From JAJDUF01 sp965214295 (lineage in GTDB: Bacteria > Chloroflexota > UBA11872 > UBA12225 > JAJDUF01), in NCBI GenBank assembly GCA_965214295.1, contig OZ243944.1, positions 2,108,001 to 2,172,000 of the forward strand: a stretch of DNA of 64,000 nt. The letters run 5' to 3'. The notes below the pieces were generated by a model. That model did not search any database and was not told the DNA's origin. It saw nothing but the letters and a program-made list of their open reading frames with translations. Shown in pieces: positions 55,044-64,000 of this stretch. A program made the position numbers and the translations under genes. How positions within the stretch are numbered: position 1 is the first letter of the stretch; each line of letters begins with the position of its first letter.

Positions 55044-55640
55044 TCAACCTAACCTGACTACTGACCGCCGATAGCTGCTTGTTCGTTGTGGTGAGCCGGA
55101 CTGGACAAAATCAAGAACCGGGGCCGATTCCGACGTCACCCCGTCCGACGGCATGGGGATAGTATACGTCAGAACCGCCTCATCGTCCACGATCTCAATG
55201 CCCTGTACGAAGTTGCGAATGAGGGCCTTCCGCTCCGGGAAGGTGCCTTCCTGGAAGAGAACGCGGAAGTCGGCCACGTACTCCCGAATCTCCTTGGTGC
55301 TGGGCAACTCCGCCCTACGCTGCTCCAACTGAGTCTCGGCTTCCTCTTTGGCCGCCGTCAGCTGGTCCTGGCGGCTCTTCAGGGCCAGGATGCGGGGGGG
55401 ACAGCACCTCGATGGGCAAATGCTTCGTCTCCAACGCCTGGTAGAGGTTCTCCAACCGGCTCTCCACGTCGGAAAGCTCGGCGCTAATGGCGGTGAGCCT
55501 GCCGTTGACCTCCCCGGCGATGTGGTCGATCTCCTCGGCCACCAGAGTAATCAGCTCGGTGATGGTATCCTCGGTGAGAATCCGCTCCCTGACCTTCTCG
55601 ATGACTAGGTCCTCCACTTGCACCGGTTGTATTGTAGAAA
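55044..55640 (-). pseudogene. C-terminal fragment of a second large serine recombinase
   Basis: Two overlapping frames encode VRERILTEDTITELITLVAE, ADVESRLENLYQAL-type coiled coil, then EIREYVADFRVLFQEGTFPE, RKALIRNFVQGIE and a C-terminal VLDFVQSG. It is about 80% similar to the other recombinase remnant (35944-37470). The catalytic and zinc-ribbon domains are missing; the 5' side is fused to a methylase fragment. Confidence 0.85.
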
Positions 55641-56010
55641 TTGCGCTGCTGAGGCGCGCAACCACCTTCGCAACTCCCGGCGGACGACGGTCACGGTTAG
55701 CTTGCCTTCCCGCTGCTCCCTGAGTTCTTCCAGCTTCTTCCCCGCAGTGTCTACGGCCTTTGCCCCGGCATCGGCTATGGCAGCGTGCAGTTTCTGAATT
55801 GGGTCAAACTCCGGGATGGGCAGCTTCCACAGATGCCTGTGCAGGTCGCGCGCCCCGAAAGAGCCTCTGGACATCAATGGCGTAACAGCTTGTTGCAGTG
55901 CATCGCTGTTGATGATTGCCAACATATAGTTGGCCTCTTCAATATCTTTGCAGGCAATCCGGAACAGCGTGTAGTCAACCAGGTTTTCATCATCCTGCGA
56001 ATCCCTTAAT
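55640..56010 (-). pseudogene. C-terminal fragment of a restriction-type DNA methylase
   Basis: The frame reads ENLVDYTLFRIACKDIEEA, NYMLAIINSDALQQAVTPLM, SRGSFGARDLHRHLWKLPIP and EFDPIQKLHAAIADAG, like the target-recognition/C-terminal end of Eco57I-type or N-6 DNA methylase restriction enzymes. No catalytic motifs remain. It is joined to the recombinase fragment. Confidence 0.6.
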
Positions 56011-56072
56011 CTTGAAAATCCTGTTTCAGACGATTATGACGAATTTCGACATCCCGTCCGGTCATCTGGACA

Positions 56073-58118
56073 CTACCGGGGCGGAGTGACCGCCTTGACC
56101 CGGTTGCCCTCGGGGTCGGTGTAGTAGACGTAGGCCCGGAGGCGGAGACCGACATCATCCTCGGTTGGAACGTGTTGGTAGGACGGGCCGCAGAACTTGA
56201 ATATCCATCGCCAGCCTGTGGCGTCGCTCCCCCGTTCCCATCCCCACCATGAGCGATGGCTAAAGCCGGTGTTGCGCGTCGCGTCTGACAGCCGGACGTT
56301 GAACTCCTCGCCCACCGTCGGCGCGCCCTTGCTGATGATAACGGCAGGCACGATGCCTATCTGCGGCTGCCTGGCCACGGCAAGCTCCGCAAAGCGTTCC
56401 TGGGCCCACTTCGGGTTGTCGGTATCGAAAGGGAGCCACAGATTAGGGCCGACAGGAATGGCGTAGAGCGCGATGCGATGGGCTTCGTCCGCGCTGGCCG
56501 CCGCTGGATGGGGCAAAAAGTTGACGCCCCGCCGCTCCATATAGCCTGCTGGCGGGCAGCGGTCATGCGCCATTGCCCGCTGGCTATTAGGGTGCGTGAC
56601 CGGGTTGCGGGCAATGGCCTTGTCGGTCAACCCGTTCAAGTCGATAACAGTCAGGCTGGGAAAGTAATAGGGCATAATGCCGGCCGTGCCCCAGGCGGTT
56701 ACCGCATCGTGGGGAATCAGCCTGCTCGTAACATCATCATAAGGCTGCCACCATTCCATCAGAAGGTCAGCGAGTTCCCGATGCTCCACAAATCTCATAC
56801 CGACGAATTGCTGAACTGAACTCTGGCGCAGGTCGTTGGAGATAGCCGACAGTGCCGACATCCCGGGAGCTTTTAATAGCCACCCGGCGTTCTCTTCGTC
56901 AATTTCCAGGTGAATGGCCCAGATGCGCTCGTCAATCTTTGCGCCCTCGAACAGCAGGGCCGCCTGCATGGCGCCGGAGTAGAAGATGACCGGAACGAAC
57001 AGGATGAGGGCGCAAGTCCTTGTCCCCGGCCACCAGAGTCGGGGGGTAAATATGCGCCGCCAGCCGGCGGCCCGGGAACCGGCGTAGACAATCCCCTCAG
57101 CCGCCGGCAGGGCCAGCAAGGGCCAGTAGAAGTCCAGCGGGCGCCACTCGAAATGGTCGCCGCCAATCCGCATCACATAGGCCATGTGGACAACCACCAG
57201 CAAAAGGACCAGCATGTAAGTACAGTCCCGGAGATTCCGCCACCGCTCCCTCAGGGCCAGAAAAGCCAGTGGAATCAGCAGGTACAACCCCGTCTCCAGC
57301 GCCGCCGCCCCCAGGTAGCGGAAACCCGACTCGTACCACGGGCGGACGTGCTTGGCGTAGTAGGTGTTGGGCAGCCACTCGCCATAGTAGGCGTAGCGAA
57401 ACAGGTAGTGTGCCGCCACCAAGACGACAAAGGGCACAACAAGCCAGAACAGGTCCCGCAGGTTCTCCCGGTCCAGCCGCAGCCGGCCAGCGCCAGCCAC
57501 ACGCTGGGCGGCGAACCAGGCGAAGCAGCAGTCAGCAATCAACGGCCCCTCGGGACGAGTGTAGGCCGCTGCCGCCAGGCTCAGGGACGCCGCCAGCAGC
57601 CCCCAACGGTTGTCGCGGTAGAGGCTGAGGCAGACAACCGCCAGGACGATGAAGAAGGTGAACTGCCGCGTTTCCAGGCCGCCGCCCGAAGTCCACACGG
57701 CAAAGGTGGCGCTGCTGCACACCAGCCCCAGCGCCAGCCACGCCACCAACCTCCGGTTCTGCAGCGACGGCGTGCGGACGATCCACCACAGCATCGCCGC
57801 CAGCGTCCCGGCGGTGAAGGCCACCGACAGCCAGGGCGCGGCGTGTTCCGGGCGGACGCCCAGGGTCTTCCAGATGGCGGCCAGTTCCAGCACCCACAGG
57901 AAGTTGGAGTAGCCCTCAACGCGCTCGCCGGGGTTGAAGACCAAGCCGTGGCCTTCCAGCAGGTTGCGGACATAGCGGAAGCTGATGAAGGCGTCGTCGG
58001 TCAGGAACCAGGAGACCGCGGCCAGCCAGCCCAGCAGCGCCAGCCAGGGCAGGCTGGCCAATATGGGGACGAAGGCCGCCTTTCGTTGCCCGGTCAACAC
58101 CGATTCCATCACCCGCAT
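56073..58118 (-). CDS. polytopic membrane glycosyltransferase-like protein, copy 2
   Basis: 681 residues from MRVMESVLTGQ (an upstream ATG at 58211 is open, but that stretch overlaps the preceding gene). It has the same architecture as 39457-41523, including DDAFISFRYVRNLLEG, NPGERVEGYSNFLW and a soluble C-terminal domain. DNA from ~57480-58060 is nearly identical to ~40860-41440, while the C-terminal halves are more diverged, pointing to partial gene conversion. Confidence 0.75.
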   Translation of the reverse strand: MRVMESVLTGQRKAAFVPILASLPWLALLGWLAAVSWFLTDDAFISFRYVRNLLEGHGLVFNPGERVEGYSNFLWVLELAAIWKTLGVRPEHAAPWLSVAFTAGTLAAMLWWIVRTPSLQNRRLVAWLALGLVCSSATFAVWTSGGGLETRQFTFFIVLAVVCLSLYRDNRWGLLAASLSLAAAAYTRPEGPLIADCCFAWFAAQRVAGAGRLRLDRENLRDLFWLVVPFVVLVAAHYLFRYAYYGEWLPNTYYAKHVRPWYESGFRYLGAAALETGLYLLIPLAFLALRERWRNLRDCTYMLVLLLVVVHMAYVMRIGGDHFEWRPLDFYWPLLALPAAEGIVYAGSRAAGWRRIFTPRLWWPGTRTCALILFVPVIFYSGAMQAALLFEGAKIDERIWAIHLEIDEENAGWLLKAPGMSALSAISNDLRQSSVQQFVGMRFVEHRELADLLMEWWQPYDDVTSRLIPHDAVTAWGTAGIMPYYFPSLTVIDLNGLTDKAIARNPVTHPNSQRAMAHDRCPPAGYMERRGVNFLPHPAAASADEAHRIALYAIPVGPNLWLPFDTDNPKWAQERFAELAVARQPQIGIVPAVIISKGAPTVGEEFNVRLSDATRNTGFSHRSWWGWERGSDATGWRWIFKFCGPSYQHVPTEDDVGLRLRAYVYYTDPEGNRVKAVTPPR

Positions 58119-58128
58119 ACCTGGAGCG

Positions 58129-59364
58129 CTACTCAACCAAGCGGATTTCCCCTTCCCAGATGCGGCCTTCCCCCGGAATGTACTGCCCGGTCCTGATGCC
58201 AGTGATGCCATACTCCGGCAGGGGAACGTCCGCCAGGCAGGGGCCTTCGACCGTCAAGCTGTATCGAGCAAAGCTGGAGTCCAGGTTGTCGTAACCGTAC
58301 TGCCGACGGTGACGGGGGAGGTCGTCGGCATTCACCGGCTCCAGGTGCAGGAAGAACTTGGCGGCAGCATCTTCCGGTTCGCACTGGTCCTTGACGTAGA
58401 CGAGACTGCAATACGTCCCTGAAGCTTTGGACGAGGCTGTACCCGCCTTCCCACTCCCATCGTATCTGCGACCCCGCCTGCTTGGTCGCCCCGCTCACCG
58501 GCACAATGCCGCCGAACACCAGCCAGTTATAGGCGAAGTAGACCAGTAGCCCGGAGACAGCGCCGGTTATCGGGACAAAAAGTCGGGGGAGGGGGGGTAG
58601 AAAGCATTGTGCGTCTCAAGGACGCTCTAACTGGCCGCTCCTGCCACGAATACTCGATTACAGCCAGCGCAACGGTGGCCGTCAGCGATATGGCAACGTA
58701 TTCCAGCCGCACCCACGGCAGGGCAAAGGCAACAACGGCCAGCACCCACTTCCACCGTTCCGGGTTCCGGGCGTAGAGCATCAGGGCCAGGAAGAACAGC
58801 CCTAGCATGAACAGGGCCGCCGCCGCTTCCATCCCAAATTAACAGGGAGTGGCCCTGATAGAGCATAGGCAGCGCGGCAAACAGCAGAATCCAGGGCAGC
58901 CGCGCCAGCCAAGCGGCTACAGCGATGAGGACGACGGCCCCGGCGATGAGCATTATCTCGAAAGCCTTGATGCCGAACAGCGCCGTTTCCTTGTCGAATA
59001 TCCAATAGAAGGGCGTGATGAGCCACAGCCAGAGGGGATGATAGCCGTTAGTCCGGGTGATGCCACCGTCAAAGGTCGAAAATTGTCCGTCGGCCAGATT
59101 ATGGGCTATCTGAAAATAGTAGAAGGCATCATCGATGCTTACGTCTCGGATAAGATTGAGGAGGTCGAAACGGGCCAGCATATACCAGGCGAACCCGGCG
59201 CCGTAGGCCAGAATGCCGGCGAGGAACAGGGCGAAGAGGGCGTTGTGAAGCGAAGAGGACGAGATTACTTCCCACAGCGCATAAACGCCCTGGCTGCGGC
59301 CGGCCAGGGTGCAGCGGAGATCGTCCGGCACGGTCATTACGGTATTACCCGGAAGTTCCGTCAT
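58129..59364 (-). pseudogene. polytopic membrane glycosyltransferase-like protein, multiply frameshifted
   Basis: Starts MTELPGNTV at an ATGA overlap with the preceding remnant. Frame 1 has VSIDDAFYYFQIAHNLADGQ and TRTNGYHPLWLWLITPFYWI. Then come shifts near 58835, 58590 (beside a G7 run) and 58410, leading through LLVYFAYNWLVFGGIVPVSG to a final DDLPRHRRQYGYDNLD ending EIRLVE. The DD loop and helices are those of a GT-C-type protein. Three shifts make real decay likely, although one lies at a homopolymer. Confidence 0.72.
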
Positions 59365-59520
59365 TCCGCCTTTGCCAGCGGGGCCAGAATCTCCAGCAAC
59401 TCGGCCATGCTTTCGATGTCCTTGCCGATGTTGGCGTCGATGTCCTTGTTGGTGGCTACGATGCACTTGGCCCCGGAAATCGCCACGGTGGTGTATAAGT
59501 CGGGGGGATGGCCTTGCCGG
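59361..59520 (-). pseudogene. possible electron-transfer flavoprotein alpha-subunit tail
   Basis: The minus strand encodes LTGKAIPP, then (after a shift at a C6 run) PDLYTTVAISGAKCIVATNK and DIDANIGKDIESMAELLEIL. This resembles the ETF-alpha C-terminus (LTGKxVxPxLYxAxGISGA; IVAINKDxxA), with the middle deleted. Decayed; assignment tentative. Confidence 0.45.
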
Positions 59521-59601
59521 TCAGTCCCACAAAGATGGGCCAGCAATCTCCTCCGACCGGGCATAAGCGGTGCAGGCGAAGTTCTCTTTCCTACACCGCC
59601 A

Positions 59602-59644
59602 GCCTGAACCTCAGCGTGAAAGTTCTCGATTTTGTCCAGTTTGG
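59602..59644 (+). other. attachment-like repeat abutting tRNA-Ile 3' end
   Basis: GCCTGAACCTCAGCG, GTTCTCGATTTTGTCCAG, TTTGG, ending at the tRNA 3' end. It differs from the tRNA-Glu copy at only a few bases and encodes KVLDFVQFGG, like a recombinase C-terminus reading into the antisense tRNA. Confidence 0.6.
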
Positions 59645-59718
59645 TGGGCCTTCCTGGATTCGAACCAGGGACCTCAGTCTTATCAGGACTGCGCTCTAAC
59701 CAACTGAGCTAAAGGCCC
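59642..59718 (-). tRNA. tRNA-Ile(GAU)
   Basis: Minus-strand cloverleaf: acceptor GGGCCTT/AAGGCCC, D-arm AGCTCAGTTGGTTAGAGC, anticodon stem AGTCC/GGACT-type with loop containing GAT, T-arm GTTCGAATC, discriminator A and encoded CCA (59642-59644). It follows the 16S gene by ~200 bp, as in a standard rRNA spacer. Confidence 0.95.
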
Positions 59719-59917
59719 GCCAGTGCAGAGGCACGGCACACCTTCACCGCTGAAGAGTAGCAAGAGGCGCTGCGAGGCAAGAGTATAGGTCGCTCCGGTC
59801 GGGAAATGACTACGGCGGCACGCCGGAAACCGACGTTACCACTGTAGACCGACCTAGAAGTAGTGAGATGACTGCACTGGCCGCAGCCAAGCAGCTGCTC
59901 ACACCGACTCCCTGTAG

Positions 59918-61425
<1,508 letters not shown>

Positions 61426-61450
61426 TTACCATCCGCTCGCTCGGAGCGAT

Positions 61451-61474
61451 GGTCAGTGTTACAACACACTGACC
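61451..61474 (-). promoter_or_regulatory. rRNA leader inverted repeat
   Basis: GGTCAGTGT (61451-61459) and ACACTGACC (61466-61474) form a perfect 9-bp stem in the 16S precursor leader. Likely an RNase III processing or antitermination structure. Confidence 0.5.
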
Positions 61475-61576
61475 GGAAAGCGTCCTAGCCTCTTCACCAA
61501 TCGCAAGCTACCTCTTACTACTCTTCAGTTGTGAAGGTCCACTCTCGGTGTGCTCTCTGCTACCGAGCAGGTCTAC

Positions 61577-61605
61577 ACCATAGCACAGCCCGGCCGTTCC
61601 GGCAA
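61577..61605 (-). promoter_or_regulatory. 16S rRNA promoter
   Basis: Minus-strand TTGCCG (-35, 61600-61605), a 17-bp spacer and TATGGT (-10, 61577-61582), ~150 bp upstream of the mature 16S 5' end. A plausible sigma70 promoter for rrs. Confidence 0.6.
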
Positions 61606-61650
61606 ATATGCCCGCCCCGGGAGCGATCAGCCTGGCATACGTGACTCATC

Positions 61651-61675
61651 GTGTGTTGATTCGAGCCTTACACAC
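61651..61675 (+). promoter_or_regulatory. candidate controller-protein operator
   Basis: Inverted repeat GTGTG (61651-61655) ... CACAC (61671-61675), followed by the small palindrome GTAGTCTAC just before the ATG of the XRE gene. Position fits autoregulation by the controller protein; the binding motif is not proven. Confidence 0.4.
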
Positions 61676-61692
61676 TCGTAGTCTACGGCTCA

Positions 61693-61920
61693 ATGAGACA
61701 AAGCGGCCGCATCGGGTTTGGTCAACGCATGGCTGAACTCCGCCGCGCTCGTGGGTTGAGCCAAGAGCGTCTGGCGGCGAAAGCGGGCCTGCATCGTACC
61801 TATGTGGGGCGACTTGAGCGAGGTAAGCAGAACGTCTCCCTCGACAATATCCTACGACTAGCTGCTGCCCTAGATGTTGACCCCTCGGAGTTAGTGCGCG
61901 GGCTGGACGCGCAGCCATGA
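61693..61920 (+). CDS. XRE-family controller protein of a type II R-M system
   Basis: 75 residues, essentially one HTH_3 domain (FGQRMAELRRARGLSQERLA; GLHRTYVGRLERGKQNVSLD; NILRLAAALDVDPSELV). C proteins of this size bind palindromic boxes upstream of themselves and delay nuclease expression until methylation is established. The stop overlaps the next gene's ATG by 4 bp, so nuclease and controller are coupled. Confidence 0.88.
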   Translation: MRQSGRIGFGQRMAELRRARGLSQERLAAKAGLHRTYVGRLERGKQNVSLDNILRLAAALDVDPSELVRGLDAQP

Positions 61921-62975
61921 GCACATCCAGGCTGAATCACAGCATTCAAGAGTTCTGGAGCAATGTCTGGGACCACACCCGCGATCCATTTCAGGTACAG
62001 TTTGATGACAGGCGTTCCCTTTTACCTAATGAAATATCTGCATTGCAGGCGGTTGTCGAAGCAACGCATGGAACCAACGATGATCAGCAGTTAGCCAGTA
62101 CACTTAGATCACTGATACGCAACCACGATCCGCAAATGATCGAGTTGTTCCTTCAGATCGCCGGCCTGACCCGTAACAAGATTCTGACCGACCTCAGAGC
62201 GATAAGCACTGCACGTGGTCTCAAGCTTGGAGGCACATTTTCACACTTGAAACTGGTTGACCATGATGATACATGGTCGATTGCTGGTCCATACCTCGCA
62301 GGGCGACTTCGCAGGGTTCTCGGCTTACCCCCTACTGAAATACTCGAAGCACTCAACCAAGCGACCTATCCTGGCTACATCCGACAGGAACGAGCCAAGA
62401 GACAAGGACATGAGGCTGAATATCGCCTAGCCATTGTGCTATTGGAAGCTGGAATTAACTTCGTTCCTAAGTCCAAGGCGGAGAATCCTCTCTCATCAGA
62501 TGCCCAGTTGAACGGAGTCTCATTTGATCTAGTGATCCCGGATTTGCAGCAACCGCTTGTTTGCACGAAGGCTACTGTTCATACTGCAAACATTGGACAA
62601 TATGGGGAGTCAAAGGATGCCCTAGAAATAGCGGAAGCGAGAGAAATGATAGATTCGCACTTTCAACCCAGCAGCAAGCCGCTCCTTCTAGCCCTCATTG
62701 ACGGTGTGGGTTTCACAAGCAATCGCGCTGGGTTAGAAAGGGTATTGGATGGAGCAGACGAGTTTTGCCAGTTTCGCACTATTTGGAAGGCTATTGTGAT
62801 CTGTGCAAGTCTGTTAGGGAAAGATATTCTAATCGAACTGCCGGAATCATCAAGACAAAGACATAGTGAATTTCTGCGGAAATATGATTACGAAAGCAAT
62901 GTGCGCTCAGGCGGAGTCTCCACGTCAGCAGTGATACGTGTCCCGATCGGTGAAGGATACCTACTACGTGAATGA
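61917..62975 (+). CDS. type II restriction endonuclease (specificity unknown)
   Basis: 352 residues, identified mainly by position between a C protein and a DNA methyltransferase. A likely PD-(D/E)XK core lies around GVSFDLVIPDLQQPLVCTKA and TVHTANIGQYGESKDALEIA, with the Asp in SFDLVIPD and the Lys in CTK as candidates. Lower GC than the surrounding genes suggests transfer as a unit with its partners. Confidence 0.72.
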   Translation: MSTSRLNHSIQEFWSNVWDHTRDPFQVQFDDRRSLLPNEISALQAVVEATHGTNDDQQLASTLRSLIRNHDPQMIELFLQIAGLTRNKILTDLRAISTARGLKLGGTFSHLKLVDHDDTWSIAGPYLAGRLRRVLGLPPTEILEALNQATYPGYIRQERAKRQGHEAEYRLAIVLLEAGINFVPKSKAENPLSSDAQLNGVSFDLVIPDLQQPLVCTKATVHTANIGQYGESKDALEIAEAREMIDSHFQPSSKPLLLALIDGVGFTSNRAGLERVLDGADEFCQFRTIWKAIVICASLLGKDILIELPESSRQRHSEFLRKYDYESNVRSGGVSTSAVIRVPIGEGYLLRE

Positions 62976-62982
62976 GTTAACC

Positions 62983-63900
62983 TCAGAGGAGAGTCTGCTG
63001 GCTATCCGCTGCTCGCCGCGCGAAGTGGACTTTGCGCGGTTTTTTCATTCCAGGTTCCATCGTCGTTGAGTGGAGGAGATCAATCTGTCTCCAATCAGGA
63101 ACTTCCCAATGCTCCTGAATCCGCTCCCTTATGAGAGAGGAGTAGTTAGCGTTGAGTTCATACCCGATACCGCGGCGACCCATGACTCGGCTGACTTTCA
63201 AGGTGGTGCCCGATCCGAGAAACGGGTCTAGCACCGTATCACCAGGGTCGGTATAAGCCTCAATCAGCAGAGCAACTAGCTCTTCCGGAAAAGCTGCCTC
63301 ATGGTAGCCAAGCTGTTTTACATTGGGAGGACGATAGGCAGGAATTCTAATCACGTTTCCTAGACACCGACCACGACCATTCTTTTTATGTGCCCTGGGA
63401 TCAGCCTCGATATACTTCTGCGGAACTCGTGGTTTGTGAAACTTATAGTCCTGCGCGAATCCTTTCGTGAAAATGAGGACGAACTCATACTTGTTATCGA
63501 AGAGTCTTTCCATATAGTGATTTGGTTGTGGCAGCGCATTGGGGATATACCAAATAATGGTATCCCAGAGTGTCCATCCGGTCATTCTAGCATATATGTC
63601 GAGCGCAATGGGGTAGAATCTCTTCTTTACCCGGCGGTTGTTGATGTTTATTGCAAGAACAGCATTGGGCTTGGATTTTTCATAGCACTGTCTCCAGACA
63701 TTGTTTAGCCTGTCCAGGTATGTCTCGTAGGATGAGGATCCAATCTGATCTCTGTGGCCATAGTCCTTCAGGTTCCAGTACGGAGGGCTTGTGACAATGA
63801 AGTCTGCCGAGCCGTCAGGAAGCGCCGACATATCTTCAGAGTTCCCCCAGATCACTGTTTGCCCGGCTATCTCAGTGCTATTGGTCATGGGATTCCTCAC
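62983..63900 (-). CDS. type II DNA methyltransferase, beta class (probably N4-cytosine)
   Basis: 305 residues. Catalytic motif IV TSPPYWNLKDYG (37-48) precedes the SAM-binding motif VLDPFLGSGTT (225-233 at its end), the beta-class order; the SPPY form favours N4-cytosine over N6-adenine. It is convergent with the endonuclease, their stops 7 bp apart. It protects host DNA at the nuclease's recognition site. Confidence 0.92.
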   Translation of the reverse strand: MRNPMTNSTEIAGQTVIWGNSEDMSALPDGSADFIVTSPPYWNLKDYGHRDQIGSSSYETYLDRLNNVWRQCYEKSKPNAVLAININNRRVKKRFYPIALDIYARMTGWTLWDTIIWYIPNALPQPNHYMERLFDNKYEFVLIFTKGFAQDYKFHKPRVPQKYIEADPRAHKKNGRGRCLGNVIRIPAYRPPNVKQLGYHEAAFPEELVALLIEAYTDPGDTVLDPFLGSGTTLKVSRVMGRRGIGYELNANYSSLIRERIQEHWEVPDWRQIDLLHSTTMEPGMKKPRKVHFARRAADSQQTLL

Positions 63901-64000
63901 GCTACCTATCCCGCTGCACCCGTGCCGCCTTCGGACATATCCCTATATTAGCATATGTCGTCAAGTGCGGCAACGCGCGGCGGGCTGGCCGGCTCCCGCG

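Overview
The window is a GC-rich bacterial chromosome segment. A secreted RHS protein with a long Thr/Pro-rich stalk, a G5-3D cell-wall protein, a type I-E CRISPR system with a 28-nt GC-rich repeat, and IS5, IS21 and IS1595 elements together suggest Chloroflexota, perhaps a Thermomicrobia/Sphaerobacter relative. That is an inference; the 16S gene at the right end would settle it.

Layout. 1-4.7 kb is core-like: a 5'-truncated G5-3D protein, rsmA, a cupin and a spermidine-synthase-like membrane protein. 5.0-22.1 kb is a polymorphic-toxin island. It holds a 3319-residue RHS protein with its immunity gene, then three promoterless orphan RHS C-terminal modules (two GIY-YIG-like, one broken) with their own immunity genes, and a 988-bp perfect repeat links the main gene to the last orphan. 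22.3-34.9 kb is tRNA-Glu followed by a complete type I-E CRISPR-Cas locus: a 37-repeat array, then cas2, cas1, cas6e, cas5e, cas7e, a cse2 fused to a VRR-NUC nuclease domain, cse1 and cas3. 35-59.4 kb is a mobile, decaying exopolysaccharide/glycosyltransferase region with IS remnants, serine-recombinase fragments, an IS1595-type transposon carrying passenger genes, duplicated glycosyltransferases and many frameshifts. tRNA-Ala and tRNA-Ile lie within it or at its edge. 59.9-61.4 kb is a 16S rRNA gene without an adjacent 23S. 61.7-63.9 kb is a type II restriction-modification system with a controller protein.

The most interesting biology is in the cas locus. First, the Cascade small subunit Cse2 carries an N-terminal PD-(D/E)XK nuclease domain with intact motifs. 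Second, a two-repeat degenerate mini-CRISPR sits between cas3 and cse1 with its own near-consensus promoter. Its pseudo-spacer matches the promoter region just upstream over 17 nt, and its only internal mismatches fall at positions 6 and 12, the positions type I-E Cascade does not read. This predicts a crRNA-like RNA that steers Cascade to its own operon promoter. Third, repeat-like hairpins also lie between cas6e and cas1, where Cas6e could cut the mRNA.

Many exopolysaccharide genes carry frameshifts, some at homopolymer runs, so sequencing error cannot be excluded for individual cases.
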